Positions 34,343 through 44,512 of a DNA stretch of 64,000 nucleotides are shown piece by piece. The notes under the pieces were generated by a model. It worked only from the letters and a program-made list of their open reading frames with translations, had not been told where the DNA came from and ran no database searches. Both the position numbers and the translations under genes were made by a program. The number at the start of each line of letters is the position of its first letter. Position 1 is the stretch's first letter. Source of the DNA: an uncultured Jannaschia sp. (GTDB taxonomy: Bacteria; Pseudomonadota; Alphaproteobacteria; Rhodobacterales; Rhodobacteraceae); NCBI RefSeq assembly GCF_947494055.1, contig NZ_CANLTR010000007.1, positions 1-64,000 of the forward strand. The letters are read 5' to 3'.

Positions 34343-35889
34343 GCCACTGGATCATCCTGCCCGTCGTCCTGCCCGCGTTCCTCGCGCCCTTCGTCGTGCT
34401 GGTCGCGCGCCATCACATCGGCATCCAGCGTGCGATCTCGGTCGCGGGCGGCGTCGTGATGCTCGTCCTCGCCGCGGGCCTGGCCTGGCAGACCGCCGAT
34501 GGCAGCGTCATCCTCTACCAGCTCAGCGACTGGGCCGCGCCGTTCGGAATCGTCCTCGTCGGCGACCGCCTCTCGACGCTGATGGTGCTCTTGACGGCGA
34601 TCCTGTCGCTCCTCGTCCTGCTCTACGCGATCGGCTCGGGCTGGGACGCGCGGGGCTGGCACTTCCACGCGCTCTGGCAATTCCAGATCATGGGGATCAT
34701 GGGGGCCTTCCTGACGGGCGACCTCTTCAACCTCTTCGTCTTCTTCGAGGTCCTGCTGATCGCCTCCTACGGGCTGATGATCCATTCGGGCGGGACCGTG
34801 CGGCTCCGGGCGGGCACGCAATACGTGCTCTACAACCTGCTCGGCTCGACGCTCTTCCTCTTCGCCCTCGGTGCCCTCTACGCCGAGACGGGGACGCTCA
34901 ACATGGCCGACCTCGCGGAGCGGGTGCGCCTCATCGCGCCGGACGCGAACATGGGCATCCGCATCGCCGCCGTGCTCCTGCTGATGGTCTTCGCGGTCAA
35001 GGCCGCGCTGGTGCCGCTGCATTTCTGGCTGCCGTCGAGCTATGCCGAGGCGCCCGCCCCCGTCGCCGCGCTCTTCGCGATCATGACCAAGGTCGGGGCC
35101 TACGCGATCATCCGCGTCTACACGATGATCTTCCCGCCCGGGCTCGAGGCGACGGGGGGCCTGCACGGCTGGTGGCTCCTGCCCGCCGCGCTCGTCTCGG
35201 TCGCCGTGGGCATGGTCGGCGTGCTCGCCGCGCGCCGGCTCGACCGGCTGGTGGCCTTTTCGGTGATCGGCTCGATGGGCATGGTGATGGTCGCGATCGC
35301 GCTCTTCACCCCGGCCGGCATCGCGGCGGCGCTCTACTACATCGTCCATTCCACGCTGGCCGCGGCCGCCCTGTTCCTGATCTGCGATCTGGTCCGCGCG
35401 GGCCGCGCCGATCTCGACCTCACGGCGCAGCCGCCGGTCGCCGGCGCGACGATGACCGCGGCGCTCTTCTTCGTCGCGGCCATCGCGATGGTCGGCCTGC
35501 CGCCGCTCTCGGGCTTCCTCGGCAAGCTCCTGATCCTCGACGCGGCCTTCGGCACGGACGCGGTCGTCTGGGTCTGGACGATCATCCTCGTCACCTCGCT
35601 CATCAGCCTTCTCGGCTTCGCCCGCGCCGGGACGGAGGTGTTCTGGAAGGCCCGCGCCGTGGCCCCGGACGAGGCCGCCCCCGCCCCGTCGCGCCCGCCC
35701 GCCCTCTCCTACGTGGCGGTCGGCGGCCTGCTCGCGCTGCTCGTGGCGCATACGATTTTCGCCGGGCCGGTCACGGCCTATACCTCCGCCATCTCCGCGC
35801 AACTCTTCGCGCCCGACCGATACCTCTCGACCGTGCTCGAGACGCCGGGCAAGCTGTCGGATGCGGATCCCGACGAGGAGGCGCACTGA
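34339..35889 (+). CDS. mrpD: Mrp antiporter subunit D
   Basis: A 516-residue NuoM/NuoN-like antiporter subunit with about 14 membrane spans. Typical motifs: ALWQFQIMGIMGAFLTGDLF, FFEVLLIASYGLMIHSG (with the conserved Glu), VKAALVPLHFWLPSSYAEAP (the conserved Lys of the proton channel) and AVGMVGVLAARRLDRLVAFS. It is a core proton/cation-translocating subunit with MrpA. Overlaps mrpC (ATGA) and ends one base before mrpE. Confidence 0.95.
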   Translation: MSHWIILPVVLPAFLAPFVVLVARHHIGIQRAISVAGGVVMLVLAAGLAWQTADGSVILYQLSDWAAPFGIVLVGDRLSTLMVLLTAILSLLVLLYAIGSGWDARGWHFHALWQFQIMGIMGAFLTGDLFNLFVFFEVLLIASYGLMIHSGGTVRLRAGTQYVLYNLLGSTLFLFALGALYAETGTLNMADLAERVRLIAPDANMGIRIAAVLLLMVFAVKAALVPLHFWLPSSYAEAPAPVAALFAIMTKVGAYAIIRVYTMIFPPGLEATGGLHGWWLLPAALVSVAVGMVGVLAARRLDRLVAFSVIGSMGMVMVAIALFTPAGIAAALYYIVHSTLAAAALFLICDLVRAGRADLDLTAQPPVAGATMTAALFFVAAIAMVGLPPLSGFLGKLLILDAAFGTDAVVWVWTIILVTSLISLLGFARAGTEVFWKARAVAPDEAAPAPSRPPALSYVAVGGLLALLVAHTIFAGPVTAYTSAISAQLFAPDRYLSTVLETPGKLSDADPDEEAH

Positions 35890-35890
35890 C

Positions 35891-36391
35891 ATGATGAAGC
35901 CGTTCCGGAAGCTGTTTCCCCATCCCGCCCTCACGATCCTGATGGCCGGGGTCTGGATGCTGCTGCAACCCGAGTTCTCGGCCGGCATGGCGGTGTTCGG
36001 CCTCATCCTCGGCATCATCATCCCGATCGGCACCGCCCGCTGGTGGCCCGACCGGCCCGAGCATATCGCGGTCGGAAAGATGCTCGCCTATTGCCTCCTC
36101 GTGCTCTGGGACATCGTGGTCGCCAACGTGCAGGTGGCCTGGATCGTGCTGACCAAGCCCAACGACAGGATGCGCCCCGCCTGGGTCGTGGTCCCGCTGG
36201 ACCTGCGCACGCCCGAGGCGATCTCGATCCTCGCGGGCACCATCACGCTGACCCCCGGCACCGTCTCCGCCGACCTCTCGGACAACGGCCGGAGCCTCCT
36301 CGTCCACGCGCTCGACGCGCCGGACCCGGACGCGGTGCGCGACGACATCAAGCACCGCTACGAACGCCGCCTCAAGGAGATCTTCCGATGA
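35891..36391 (+). CDS. mrpE: Mrp antiporter subunit E
   Basis: A 166-residue MrpE with N-terminal spans (ALTILMAGVWMLLQPEF, FGLILGIIIPIGTARWW, MLAYCLLVLWDIVVANVQ) and a C-terminal cytoplasmic ferredoxin-like domain with LRTPEAISILAGTITLTPGT, a hallmark of the subunit. Overlaps mrpF by 4 bp. Confidence 0.95.
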   Translation: MMKPFRKLFPHPALTILMAGVWMLLQPEFSAGMAVFGLILGIIIPIGTARWWPDRPEHIAVGKMLAYCLLVLWDIVVANVQVAWIVLTKPNDRMRPAWVVVPLDLRTPEAISILAGTITLTPGTVSADLSDNGRSLLVHALDAPDPDAVRDDIKHRYERRLKEIFR

Positions 36392-36675
36392 CCTTCGCGA
36401 CCATTCTGATGACCTGGTCCCTCTATGCGGCCTTCGCGATCGTGGGATTGTCGCAGATCCTGGCGATGGTCCGGCTGTGGATCGGGCCGGCGACCGGCGA
36501 CCGCATCCTCGCGCTCGACACGATGTTCATCAACGCGATCGGACTGATCGTGCTGCTGGGCATCTACCAGGGCACGGCGATCTATTTCGAGGTCTCGCTC
36601 ATCATCGCCATGCTGGGCTTCGTCTCCACCGTCGCCTACGCACGGTTCGTCCTGCGGGGGGACGTCATCGAATGA
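36388..36675 (+). CDS. mrpF: Mrp antiporter subunit F
   Basis: A 95-residue three-span subunit (YAAFAIVGLSQILAMVRL, AIGLIVLLGIY, VSLIIAMLGFVSTVAYARFV) with the family motif RLWIGPATGDRILALDTM. Four-base overlaps with mrpE and mrpG. Confidence 0.93.
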   Translation: MTFATILMTWSLYAAFAIVGLSQILAMVRLWIGPATGDRILALDTMFINAIGLIVLLGIYQGTAIYFEVSLIIAMLGFVSTVAYARFVLRGDVIE

Positions 36676-37055
36676 TCGAGATCGCAGCAATCCTCGCCAT
36701 CGCGGCGTTCCTCCTGATCGGTCTCCTGTTCACGCTGGTCGCCGCCATCGGCCTGCTGAAGCTCGCCGATCCGATGACCCGGCTGCACGCGCCGACCAAG
36801 GCCGGCACGCTCGGCACCGGCGCGTTCCTGATGGCCTCGATGATCCACTCCTTCACCTTCACCACCGGCGCGCTGCACGAGATCCTGATCATGGCCTTCC
36901 TGTTCGTCACCGCCCCGGTCTCGGCGAACTTCATCAGCCGCGTGAACATCCACAGGCGCACCTGCGACACCCCGCCCCCGCCGGGCGACGGCACCACCTG
37001 GTCCACCCTCGACGTGCCGGAGGAGGACCGGGAATATCGGGAACGGGTGGGATAG
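36672..37055 (+). CDS. mrpG: Mrp antiporter subunit G
   Basis: A 127-residue subunit with three spans; LFTLVAAIGLLKLADPMTRL and HAPTKAGTLGTGAFLMASMI are typical of MnhG. The C-terminal tail is polar (TCDTPPPPGDGTTW). It is the last gene of the operon; no terminator was seen in the 24-bp gap before the convergent gene. Confidence 0.93.
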   Translation: MIEIAAILAIAAFLLIGLLFTLVAAIGLLKLADPMTRLHAPTKAGTLGTGAFLMASMIHSFTFTTGALHEILIMAFLFVTAPVSANFISRVNIHRRTCDTPPPPGDGTTWSTLDVPEEDREYRERVG

Positions 37056-37079
37056 CGCGCGGGACAGAGGCTGCGCGTC

Positions 37080-37598
37080 CTATTCGCCGGATGCCGCCGG
37101 CACGAACCTGTCGAGGTCCGTCCCGCTGTCACGTGCCAGCAGGAAGACCATATGCACGGCGGACGCGACCCGGACGATCCGCAACGTCGCCTCTGGCAAT
37201 TCCTCCGGTCGGGGCTCCTGCCGAAGCTCGGCCAGGGTTTGCGTAATGTCCATGTGGCGACGGCGATACGAAGCGGCACGGTAGTCCTGCCCCTCGATCG
37301 TACGCGGGAGCGCCTCCGTAACGCTGGCCACGAAACGCAAGGCTTGCCGGCTCTCACGGTTGAGGCATTCGACGGTCCGTTTGCCGGTGGCATCCTCGTC
37401 CCGCGAGTCGCACAAGTCCGCCATTCGTGAGACACACGTGGACTGGAGAGCTTGGCGGAACATGATGTCGGCGTCGTCGACGGCGATCATGCAGCCGATG
37501 TAGTCCGGGTCGAGATACGTTTCCTCGGCGAAAGCAGGGGCGGCCTCGAACGCGAATCCCTGAATCGCGAGAGAGACGTATCGTGCAAGGTTCCGCAT
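37080..37598 (-). CDS. Secreted protein of unknown function, four cysteines
   Basis: A 172-residue protein with a signal peptide-like N-terminus (MRNLARYVSLAIQG..., likely cleavage after AFA), followed by four cysteines (GCMIAVDDAD, STCVSRMADLCDSRDEDA, VECLNRESRQAL) that could make two disulfides in the periplasm. The cysteine-and-helix arrangement resembles the LprI/DUF1311 type loosely, but identity is not strong enough for a name. It is alone, convergent with mrpG and divergent from the TRAP genes. Confidence 0.6.
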   Translation of the reverse strand: MRNLARYVSLAIQGFAFEAAPAFAEETYLDPDYIGCMIAVDDADIMFRQALQSTCVSRMADLCDSRDEDATGKRTVECLNRESRQALRFVASVTEALPRTIEGQDYRAASYRRRHMDITQTLAELRQEPRPEELPEATLRIVRVASAVHMVFLLARDSGTDLDRFVPAASGE

Positions 37599-37825
37599 GG
37601 GATCAGGCTCCGTCGCTTGTGTCCGCAAGCCTACCTGCCACGCCTTGACATCGTTTGAACGGGGGATCGCTGCGGAGCCGGTCGTCCCGACGTCATGCCA
37701 ACAAGCCACACGGCAGACCCGGTGGCCGATTCAAACCCCGTTTGCGCCCCGCCCCCGTTTGCGGCAAACCCTGTCGCACGGGAGGACGGACCGGCTCGAA
37801 GCCTGTCCGCAACAGGGAGAGAGAC

Positions 37826-38794
37826 ATGAAACACACCGCATTCGGCCTCGCCGCCGTCGCCACGCTCGCGGCCGGCGCCGCGACCGCGCAGCAATCCATC
37901 GTGATCGGCCATTCGCTGTCGCCGGATTCGCATTACGGCCTCGGCGCGCAGGCCTTCATCGACACGCTTGAGGAGCTTTCGGGCGGCGAATGGACCGGGG
38001 AGCAGGCGCCCGCGGGCCAGCTCGGCGGCGAGCGCGACATGATCGAGGGGCTGCAGATCGGCTCGCTCGACGTGGTCATCACCTCCACCGGCCCGCTCGG
38101 CAACTTCGTCCCCGAGGTCTTCGTCCTCGACCTGCCGTTCCTGTTCCGGGACTACGACCACGCCCGCTCGGTCCTCGACGGCGAGATCGGGCAGGAGCTG
38201 CTGGCGAAGATCGACGAGAACGGGCTCGTGGGTCTCGCCTGGTCGGAGAACGGCTTCCGCCACGTCACGAACTCGCAGCACCCGGTCGAGACGCCCGAGG
38301 ATCTGGCCGGGCTGAAGCTCCGCACGATGGAGAACCGCGTCCACATGGAGGCGTTCGAGGATCTGGGCGCCGCGCCGACGCCGATGGCCTTCCCCGAGCT
38401 CTTCCCCGCGCTCCAGCAGGGGGTCGTCGACGGGCAGGAGAACCCCGTGACCGTCATCGTCGCCGCCAAGTTCTGGGAGGTGCAGGACTACGCCACGCTC
38501 ACCGGCCACGTCTATTCCCCGGTCGCGATCCTGGCCTCCCCCGTGCTCTTCGACGGACTCTCGGAGGAGGAGCAGGGCTGGTTCCACGAGGCCGCGAAGG
38601 CCAGCGGCGCGGCCACCCGCGCCGAGGTCAACCGGCTCGAGGAGGAGGGCGTCCAGATCATGCGCGACAACGGTATGGAGGTCGTCACCGAGATCGACAA
38701 GGACGCCTTCGCCGCCATCGCGGAGCCGGCCTACGCCATCTACACCGACGAGTACGGCTCCGAGATGGTCGACCGCATCCGCGAAGCCGAATAA
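37826..38794 (+). CDS. dctP: TRAP transporter substrate-binding protein (DctP family)
   Basis: A 322-residue periplasmic binding protein. It has a signal peptide (MKHTAFGLAAVATLAAGAATA) and the DctP core: SIVIGHSLSPDSHYGLGAQA, LGGERDMIEGLQIGSLDVV, PEDLAGLKLRTMENRVH, with the conserved Arg for carboxylate binding in LRTMENRVHMEAF, and VDGQENPVTVIVAAKFWEVQ. It delivers organic acids to the membrane permease encoded downstream. The ligand is unknown; the nearby galBCD genes make an aromatic-derived or C6 carboxylate a reasonable guess. Confidence 0.93.
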   Translation: MKHTAFGLAAVATLAAGAATAQQSIVIGHSLSPDSHYGLGAQAFIDTLEELSGGEWTGEQAPAGQLGGERDMIEGLQIGSLDVVITSTGPLGNFVPEVFVLDLPFLFRDYDHARSVLDGEIGQELLAKIDENGLVGLAWSENGFRHVTNSQHPVETPEDLAGLKLRTMENRVHMEAFEDLGAAPTPMAFPELFPALQQGVVDGQENPVTVIVAAKFWEVQDYATLTGHVYSPVAILASPVLFDGLSEEEQGWFHEAAKASGAATRAEVNRLEEEGVQIMRDNGMEVVTEIDKDAFAAIAEPAYAIYTDEYGSEMVDRIREAE

Positions 38795-38851
38795 GCCCCG
38801 CATCCGCCGGCGCGGGGACCCGCGCCGGCCCCCTTCCCGAACGGCTCCCCC

Positions 38852-39361
38852 ATGATCCGCGCCTTCCTGCGGCTCGAGGCGATCACGACCGGCCTCGCGC
38901 TCCGCGCCGCCATCGCGCTACTCTGCGTCACCGCCGGGCTCGCGATGTTCCAGGTCGTGACCCGCTTCGTCTTCGACGCGCCCTCCACATGGTCGGAGGT
39001 CGTCACCCGCTCGGCGATGATCTGGTCGGTCTTCCTCGGCGTCGCCGCCGCCTACCGGCACGGCGCGATGATCTCCGTCGATCTCATCCAGACCGCGCTG
39101 CCCGCGCCCCTGGGCCGGATGCTGTTCATCGCCGCGAACGCGGCGTCCTTCCTCTTCTTCACGATCCTCCTATGGCAGGGCTGGCTCATGTGCGGCCGCG
39201 TCGCGCGCCAGAACCTCGCCGCGCTCGAGATCTCGATCGCCTGGGTCTATGCCGCGCTGCCGGTCGGCTCCGCGTTCATCATTGTCGCAATCCTCGCCGC
39301 CACGCTCCGCGGCCTCACCGGCGCCGCCACCCCGCCTCAGACCTTCGGGCCCGTCTCGTGA
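38852..39361 (+). CDS. dctQ: TRAP transporter small permease (DctQ)
   Basis: A 169-residue four-span membrane protein ([77 protein letters not shown]). The [15 protein letters not shown] segment is characteristic of DctQ. It overlaps dctM by 4 bp. Confidence 0.93.
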   Translation: MIRAFLRLEAITTGLALRAAIALLCVTAGLAMFQVVTRFVFDAPSTWSEVVTRSAMIWSVFLGVAAAYRHGAMISVDLIQTALPAPLGRMLFIAANAASFLFFTILLWQGWLMCGRVARQNLAALEISIAWVYAALPVGSAFIIVAILAATLRGLTGAATPPQTFGPVS

Positions 39362-40638
39362 ACGCCGCGCTCGGCCTCTCGCTCGCCATCCTCTTCCTCG
39401 CCGGGGTGCCGATCGCGGTGGCGATCGGTCTCGCCTCCGTCGCGGGGATCGAGGCACAGGGCCGCCTGCCCCTCCTCCTCGTCGCGCAGCGGATGTTCAC
39501 CGGCATCGACAGCTTCCCGCTCGTCGCGATCCCGCTCTTCATCCTCGCCGGCAACCTCATGTCGGCGGGCGGCATCTCCGGCCGGCTGGTCGATCTCGCC
39601 AAGTCCATCGTCGGCGGCGTGCAGGGCGGGCTCGCCTGCACCTGCGTGCTGACCTGCATGCTCTTCGCCTCGGTCTCGGGCTCCTCGGTGGCGACCACCT
39701 TCGCCATCGGCGCGATCCTGATCCCGGCCATGGCCGATCACGGCTACCCGCGCCCCCTCGCCGCCTCGATCCAGGCCTCGTCGGCCGAGCTCGGCGTGCT
39801 GATCCCGCCCTCGATCCCGCTGATCCTCTACGGCGTCTCCACCGACACCTCGATCGGCCGCCTCTTCGTCGCGGGGATCGGCCCCGGCTTCGTCGTCGCC
39901 GCGACGCTGATGGCGCTCGTCCTCTTCATCTGCCGGCGGCGCGGGATCGGCCGCAACGACGGCGAGGGCCGCCTCGATCCCGGCCCCGCCCTCCTCGCCG
40001 CGCTGCCCGCGCTGCTCGTGCCGGTCGTGATCCTGGGCGGCATCTATTCCGGCATCTTCACGCCCACCGAGGCCAGCGCCGCCGCCGTCGCCGCGGCCCT
40101 CGTCGTGGGGCTCCTGCTCTACCGCGAACTGCGCCCCGGAGACCTCCCCGGCATCCTCGCGCGGACCGTGATCTCGACCTCCGCGATCATGATCATCATC
40201 GCCGCCGCCGCGCTGTTCTCCTTTTTGATCACGCGGTCGGGCCTGCCGAACGAGATCGCCGGCTGGTTCCGGAACATGTTCGAGAGCCGCGTGGCCTTCC
40301 TCCTCGCCGTGAACTTGCTGCTCCTCGTCGTCGGCATGTTCATCGAGACCTCGGCGGCGATCCTCGTGCTCGCCCCGATCCTCACGCCGATCGCGGTGGC
40401 CTACGGGGTCGATCCGGTGCATTTCGGGCTGGTCGTCGTCGTCAACCTCGCGCTCGGCATGATCACCCCGCCGCTGGGCGTGAACCTCTTCGCCGCTTGC
40501 GCGGTGGCGAAGATCCCGGTCGAGCGCATCGTCCCGCAGCTGGTCTGGTTCGTCGCCGCCGTCTTCGCCGCGCTGATGCTGATCACCTACATCCCCGCCC
40601 TCTCGCTCTGGCCGGTCGAGCTCGTCTACGGCGGCTGA
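39358..40638 (+). CDS. dctM: TRAP transporter large permease (DctM)
   Basis: A 426-residue large permease with about 12 spans, typical motifs [57 protein letters not shown] and [20 protein letters not shown]. It forms the Na+-driven transport channel with DctQ. GTG start overlapping dctQ. Confidence 0.95.
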   Translation: MNAALGLSLAILFLAGVPIAVAIGLASVAGIEAQGRLPLLLVAQRMFTGIDSFPLVAIPLFILAGNLMSAGGISGRLVDLAKSIVGGVQGGLACTCVLTCMLFASVSGSSVATTFAIGAILIPAMADHGYPRPLAASIQASSAELGVLIPPSIPLILYGVSTDTSIGRLFVAGIGPGFVVAATLMALVLFICRRRGIGRNDGEGRLDPGPALLAALPALLVPVVILGGIYSGIFTPTEASAAAVAAALVVGLLLYRELRPGDLPGILARTVISTSAIMIIIAAAALFSFLITRSGLPNEIAGWFRNMFESRVAFLLAVNLLLLVVGMFIETSAAILVLAPILTPIAVAYGVDPVHFGLVVVVNLALGMITPPLGVNLFAACAVAKIPVERIVPQLVWFVAAVFAALMLITYIPALSLWPVELVYGG

Positions 40639-40670
40639 GAAAACATGGCCGTCGCCGCACCGATCCCGGC

Positions 40671-40688
40671 CTGTCATCAAACCTTCAT
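40671..40688 (+). promoter_or_regulatory. Candidate Pho box upstream of gap-arsJ
   Basis: CTGTCAT-CAAA-CCTTCAT matches the PhoB-binding consensus of two 7-bp direct half-sites (CTGTCAT) with a 4-bp AT-rich spacer: first half 7/7, second half 5/7. It lies 64 bp upstream of the gap start, in the only intergenic gap before the pair. A -10-like TAAGCA occurs about 20 bp downstream. This would place arsenate detoxification under phosphate starvation control. Confidence 0.5.
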
Positions 40689-40751
40689 TTGCCGCCCGGC
40701 CCGGTTCCGCTAAGCAATCCGCCGAGGGCACGACATCGACGGGGGCGCCGC

Positions 40752-41750
40752 ATGACGACCTACGCAGTGAACGGGCTGGGCCGGATCGGCAAGCTCGCGC
40801 TCCGCCCGCTGCTCGAGCGCGGCGCCGAGATCGCCTGGATCAACGACGCCACCGGCGATCCCGCCATGCACGCGCATCTCTTCGAGTTCGACAGCGTGCA
40901 CGGCCGCTGGCCCGCGACGTTCGCCCACGACGCGGACAGCGTGACCATCGACGACCGCCGCCTGCCCTTCGTCGGCACCGGCGACTTGGCCGCGCTGCCG
41001 CTCGACGGCGTGGACGTGGTCATCGACTGCACCGGCGTTCACAAGACCGAAGCGACGCTCGCCCCCTATTTCGCGGCCGGCGTCAGGAAGGTCGTCGTCT
41101 CGGCCCCGGTCAAGGATTGCGACGCGGCCAACATCGTCTACGGCGTCAACCACGCGAGCTACGACCCCGTGCGTCACCGGATCGTCACCGCCGCCTCCTG
41201 CACCACGAATTGCCTGGCCCCCGTCGTGAAGGTCGTCCACGAGACCTTCGGCATCCGCCACGGGTCGATCACCACGATCCACGACGTCACCAACACGCAG
41301 ACCATCGTCGACCGCCCGGCGAAGGATCTGCGCCGCGCCCGCTCGGCGCTGAACTCGCTGATCCCGACCACGACCGGGTCCGCCACGGCGATCACGCTGA
41401 TCTATCCCGAACTCGCCGGCCGGCTGAACGGCCATGCCGTGCGGGTGCCGCTCCTGAACGGCTCGCTGACCGACTGCGTGTTCGAGGTCGCGCGCGAGAC
41501 CGATGCGACGGAAGTCAACGCCGCTTTCGCCGCCGCCGCAGACGGGCCCCTGCGCGGCATCCTCGGCTACGAGACCCGGCCCCTCGTCTCCGCCGATTAC
41601 GTCAACGACCCGCGCTCCGCGATCGTGGACGCGCCGTCCACCATGGTCGTGGCCGGCACGCAGGTGAAGGTCTACGCCTGGTACGACAACGAATACGGCT
41701 ACGCCCACCGCCTCGTCGACGTCGCGCTGATGGTTGGGGCGGCGCTGTGA
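40752..41750 (+). CDS. gap: ArsJ-associated glyceraldehyde-3-phosphate dehydrogenase
   Basis: A 332-residue type I GAPDH. Rossmann start ([17 protein letters not shown]), catalytic C150 in [12 protein letters not shown] and H177 in [10 protein letters not shown]. The HDVTNTQ form and immediate coupling to arsJ (stop overlaps the arsJ GTG) fit the dedicated arsenic enzyme, which uses arsenate in place of phosphate to make 1-arseno-3-phosphoglycerate. It could also act in glycolysis or gluconeogenesis, but linkage argues otherwise. Preceded by the Pho box. Confidence 0.9.
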   Translation: MTTYAVNGLGRIGKLALRPLLERGAEIAWINDATGDPAMHAHLFEFDSVHGRWPATFAHDADSVTIDDRRLPFVGTGDLAALPLDGVDVVIDCTGVHKTEATLAPYFAAGVRKVVVSAPVKDCDAANIVYGVNHASYDPVRHRIVTAASCTTNCLAPVVKVVHETFGIRHGSITTIHDVTNTQTIVDRPAKDLRRARSALNSLIPTTTGSATAITLIYPELAGRLNGHAVRVPLLNGSLTDCVFEVARETDATEVNAAFAAAADGPLRGILGYETRPLVSADYVNDPRSAIVDAPSTMVVAGTQVKVYAWYDNEYGYAHRLVDVALMVGAAL

Positions 41751-42985
41751 GCGCACCGGCGGCGACGCGGCCCGAGGGGCTGTCGGCCTATATCGCCGTC
41801 ACCGCCGCCTACTGGGCGTTCATGCTCACCGACGGCGCGCTGCGGATGCTGGTCCTGCTGCACTTCCACACGCTCGGCTTCTCGCCGGTGCAGCTCGCCT
41901 ATCTCTTCGTCCTCTACGAGGTCGCGGGGATGGTCACGAACCTCGCGGCGGGCTGGATCGCCGCGCGGTTCGGGCTGACCTCGACGCTCTATGCGGGGCT
42001 CGGGCTGCAGGTCGCGGCGCTCCTCGCGCTGACCGCGCTCGACCCGGGCTGGACCATCGCCGCCTCTGTGGCCTTCGTGATGTGCGTGCAGGGGGCGAGC
42101 GGCGTGGCCAAGGACCTCGCCAAGATGTCGTCCAAATCCGCCGTGAAGCTGCTCGCCCCGGCCGGGGGCGGCGGGCTGTTCCGCTGGGTCGCCCTGCTCA
42201 CCGGGTCGAAGAACGCGGTGAAGGGACTGGGCTTCCTGCTCGGCGCGGCGCTCCTCGCGACGCTCGGCTTCACCGGCGCGGTCCTGTCGATGGCCGTGAT
42301 CCTCGCCGTCATCCTCGCCGCCGTGGCGCTGTTCATGCCGCCGGGACTGCCGAGGGGGCGCCGCGGTGCGAAATTCTCGGAAATCTTCTCCCGCTCCGCC
42401 AACGTGAACCGTCTCTCGGCGGCGCGGGTGTTCCTGTTCGGCGCGCGGGACGTGTGGTTCGTCGTCGGCATCCCGATCTATTTCTACGCCGTCCTCTCCG
42501 ACGGGACCGAGGCCGGCAACCGCACGGCCTTCTTCCTGATCGGCACCTTCATGGCGCTCTGGATCATCCTCTACGGCGCGGTGCAGGCCGCCGCGCCCCG
42601 CATCCTGCGGGCCGCCCAGCGCTCCGAGGGCAGCCTCATCCGCGCCGTCCGGGGCTGGGCCGCGGGGCTGGCGCTCGTCCCCGCCGCGTGGCTCACCGGC
42701 ACGCTCGTCGCGGGGCTTCTCGTCTTCGGCGTCCTCTTCGCGGTGAACTCCTCGCTGCACTCCTACCTGATCCTCGCCTTCACGCGGTCGGAGCGGGTCA
42801 CGATGGATGTCGGCTTCTATTACATGGCCAATGCGGGCGGGCGGCTCGTCGGCACGCTCCTGTCGGGGCTGACCTACCAGACGGGCGGCCTCGCCCTCGT
42901 GCTCGGCACCGCCGCGGCGATGGTCGCGCTGGCTGCGCTCGCGTCGGGTGGCCTTTCCGACGAGACCGGCGCGGCGCCGGCCTGA
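41747..42985 (+). CDS. arsJ: Organoarsenical efflux MFS transporter ArsJ
   Basis: A 412-residue MFS-fold protein with about 12 spans. ArsJ-specific blocks: [80 protein letters not shown] and [19 protein letters not shown]. ArsJ exports 1-arseno-3-phosphoglycerate, which then decays to release arsenate outside. GTG start in a 3-base overlap with gap (coordinates 41747-41749). No arsR, arsB or arsC nearby. Confidence 0.9.
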   Translation: MSAPAATRPEGLSAYIAVTAAYWAFMLTDGALRMLVLLHFHTLGFSPVQLAYLFVLYEVAGMVTNLAAGWIAARFGLTSTLYAGLGLQVAALLALTALDPGWTIAASVAFVMCVQGASGVAKDLAKMSSKSAVKLLAPAGGGGLFRWVALLTGSKNAVKGLGFLLGAALLATLGFTGAVLSMAVILAVILAAVALFMPPGLPRGRRGAKFSEIFSRSANVNRLSAARVFLFGARDVWFVVGIPIYFYAVLSDGTEAGNRTAFFLIGTFMALWIILYGAVQAAAPRILRAAQRSEGSLIRAVRGWAAGLALVPAAWLTGTLVAGLLVFGVLFAVNSSLHSYLILAFTRSERVTMDVGFYYMANAGGRLVGTLLSGLTYQTGGLALVLGTAAAMVALAALASGGLSDETGAAPA

Positions 42986-43090
42986 GGGGACGCCGCTCCA
43001 GCCCCCCGGAATCGGCGTCGTGCACTTGGCCTTTCGGCCCGGCCATCCGCATGTCATCCTCTGGGTCGCCGGAAAGGGAGGAGACCGATC

Positions 43091-43831
43091 ATGCCGGACG
43101 ATGAGACCCCGCCGACCGCCCTCGTGATTTCGGCCCATGCCGCCGACTTCGTCTGGCGCTGCGGCGGCGCCATCGCGCTCCACGCCGAGATGGGCTGGAA
43201 CGTCACCGTCGCCTGCCTTTCCTTCGGCGAGCGGGGCGAAAGCGCACGGCTCTGGAAGGACGGCAAGTCCCTCGAAGAGGTCGTCGCGATCCGCCGCGCC
43301 GAGGCGGAGGCCGCGGCGGCGGCGCTGGGCGTGCATCGCCTCGAATGCTTCGACCTCGGCGACTACCCGCTGGAACTCGGCCGCAACGACAAGATGCGCC
43401 TCGTCGACCTGATCCGGCAGGTCCAGCCGCGCTGGATGGCGAGCCATTCGCGCTACGACCCCTACAATACCGACCATTCCTACACGACGCAGGTCGTGCT
43501 CGAGGCCCGCATGATCGCGCAGGCCTGGGGCCACGAGCCCGGGCAGAAGGTGCTCGGCGCGCCGCAGCTCTACCTCTTCGAGCCGCACCAGACCGAACGC
43601 ATGGGCTGGACGCCCGACACCTTCCTCGACATCACGCCCGTCTGGGACCGCAAGCGCGCCGCGATGGAGGCGATGCAGGGCCAGGTCCACCTGTGGGACT
43701 TCTACACCCGCGTGGCCCAGCAGCGCGCCAACCACTTCAAGCGCAATTCAGGCGGTCAGTCGGGCGGACGCGACTGCACGTACGCCGAAGGGTTCGAGAG
43801 CGTGTTCCCCCGCACCGTCGACGCATTGTGA
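43091..43831 (+). CDS. galB: 4-oxalomesaconate hydratase (PIG-L/LmbE family)
   Basis: A 246-residue zinc-dependent hydrolase-fold enzyme. The metal site motif reads SAHAADFVWRCGGAIALHAE, and ACLSFGERGESARLWKDGKS and SRYDPYNTDHSYTTQVV follow, close to Pseudomonas GalB. GalB hydrates 4-oxalomesaconate to 4-carboxy-4-hydroxy-2-oxoadipate in gallate and protocatechuate 4,5-cleavage degradation. First of a galB-galC-galD set. GAPDH/ArsJ precedes it by 105 bp, so it may have its own promoter. Confidence 0.85.
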   Translation: MPDDETPPTALVISAHAADFVWRCGGAIALHAEMGWNVTVACLSFGERGESARLWKDGKSLEEVVAIRRAEAEAAAAALGVHRLECFDLGDYPLELGRNDKMRLVDLIRQVQPRWMASHSRYDPYNTDHSYTTQVVLEARMIAQAWGHEPGQKVLGAPQLYLFEPHQTERMGWTPDTFLDITPVWDRKRAAMEAMQGQVHLWDFYTRVAQQRANHFKRNSGGQSGGRDCTYAEGFESVFPRTVDAL

Positions 43832-43840
43832 GGACCTGAC

Positions 43841-44512
43841 ATGCCGGTCGTGAAACAGAACATCGAACGTGCCGACCCCGCCATCATCGAGGCGCTCGGC
43901 CGCGCGGGCGTCGCCACGGTCCACGAGGCGCAGGGACGCACGGGCTGCCTCGCCCCCCATCTGCGCCCGGTCTGGCGCGGCGCGCGCATCGCCGGCAGCG
44001 CCGTCACGATCAGTGCGCCCCCCGGCGACAACTGGATGCTCCATGTCGCCATCGAGCAGGTCCGGGAGGGCGACGTGCTCGTGCTCGCCCCGACCTCGCC
44101 CTGCACCGACGGCTATTTCGGCGACCTCATCGCCACCTCGGCCCTCGCGCGGGGTTGCCGCGGGCTGGTGATCGACGCGGGCGTGCGCGACGTGGCCGAT
44201 CTGGAGGAGATGGGCTTCCCCGTCTGGTCCCGCGCGATCAGCGCGCAGGGCACGGTGAAGGCCAGCCTCGGCGACGTGAACGTGCCCATCGTCTGCGGCG
44301 GACAGGCCATCGCGGCGGGCGACGTCATCGTCGCCGACGACGACGGGGTCTGCGTCGTCCCCCGTGGCGATGCCGCGGCCGTGCTCGACCGCGCGAAGAC
44401 GCGTATCGCGGCCGAGGACGAGAAGCGGCGGAGGCTCGCCGCGGGGGAGCTGGGCCTCGACATGTACGACATGCGCGGCGCGCTGGAGGCGCTCGGCCTG
44501 CGCTATGAATGA
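43841..44512 (+). CDS. galC: 4-carboxy-4-hydroxy-2-oxoadipate aldolase / oxaloacetate decarboxylase
   Basis: A 223-residue class II pyruvate aldolase of the RraA-like fold. [40 protein letters not shown] and [20 protein letters not shown] match the HMG/CHA aldolase family (GalC/LigK/ProA). It splits 4-carboxy-4-hydroxy-2-oxoadipate into pyruvate and oxaloacetate. Metal-binding residues are in VRDV and VADDDG. The galD start lies within its final 8 bp. Confidence 0.9.
   Translation: MPVVKQNIERADPAIIEALGRAGVATVHEAQGRTGCLAPHLRPVWRGARIAGSAVTISAPPGDNWMLHVAIEQVREGDVLVLAPTSPCTDGYFGDLIATSALARGCRGLVIDAGVRDVADLEEMGFPVWSRAISAQGTVKASLGDVNVPIVCGGQAIAAGDVIVADDDGVCVVPRGDAAAVLDRAKTRIAAEDEKRRRLAAGELGLDMYDMRGALEALGLRYE

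Noticed and set aside
40752-41750. gap read as the main glycolytic GAPDH
   Set aside because: Overlap with arsJ and the HDVTNTQ active-site string fit the arsenic-dedicated enzyme better; glycolytic use is not excluded.
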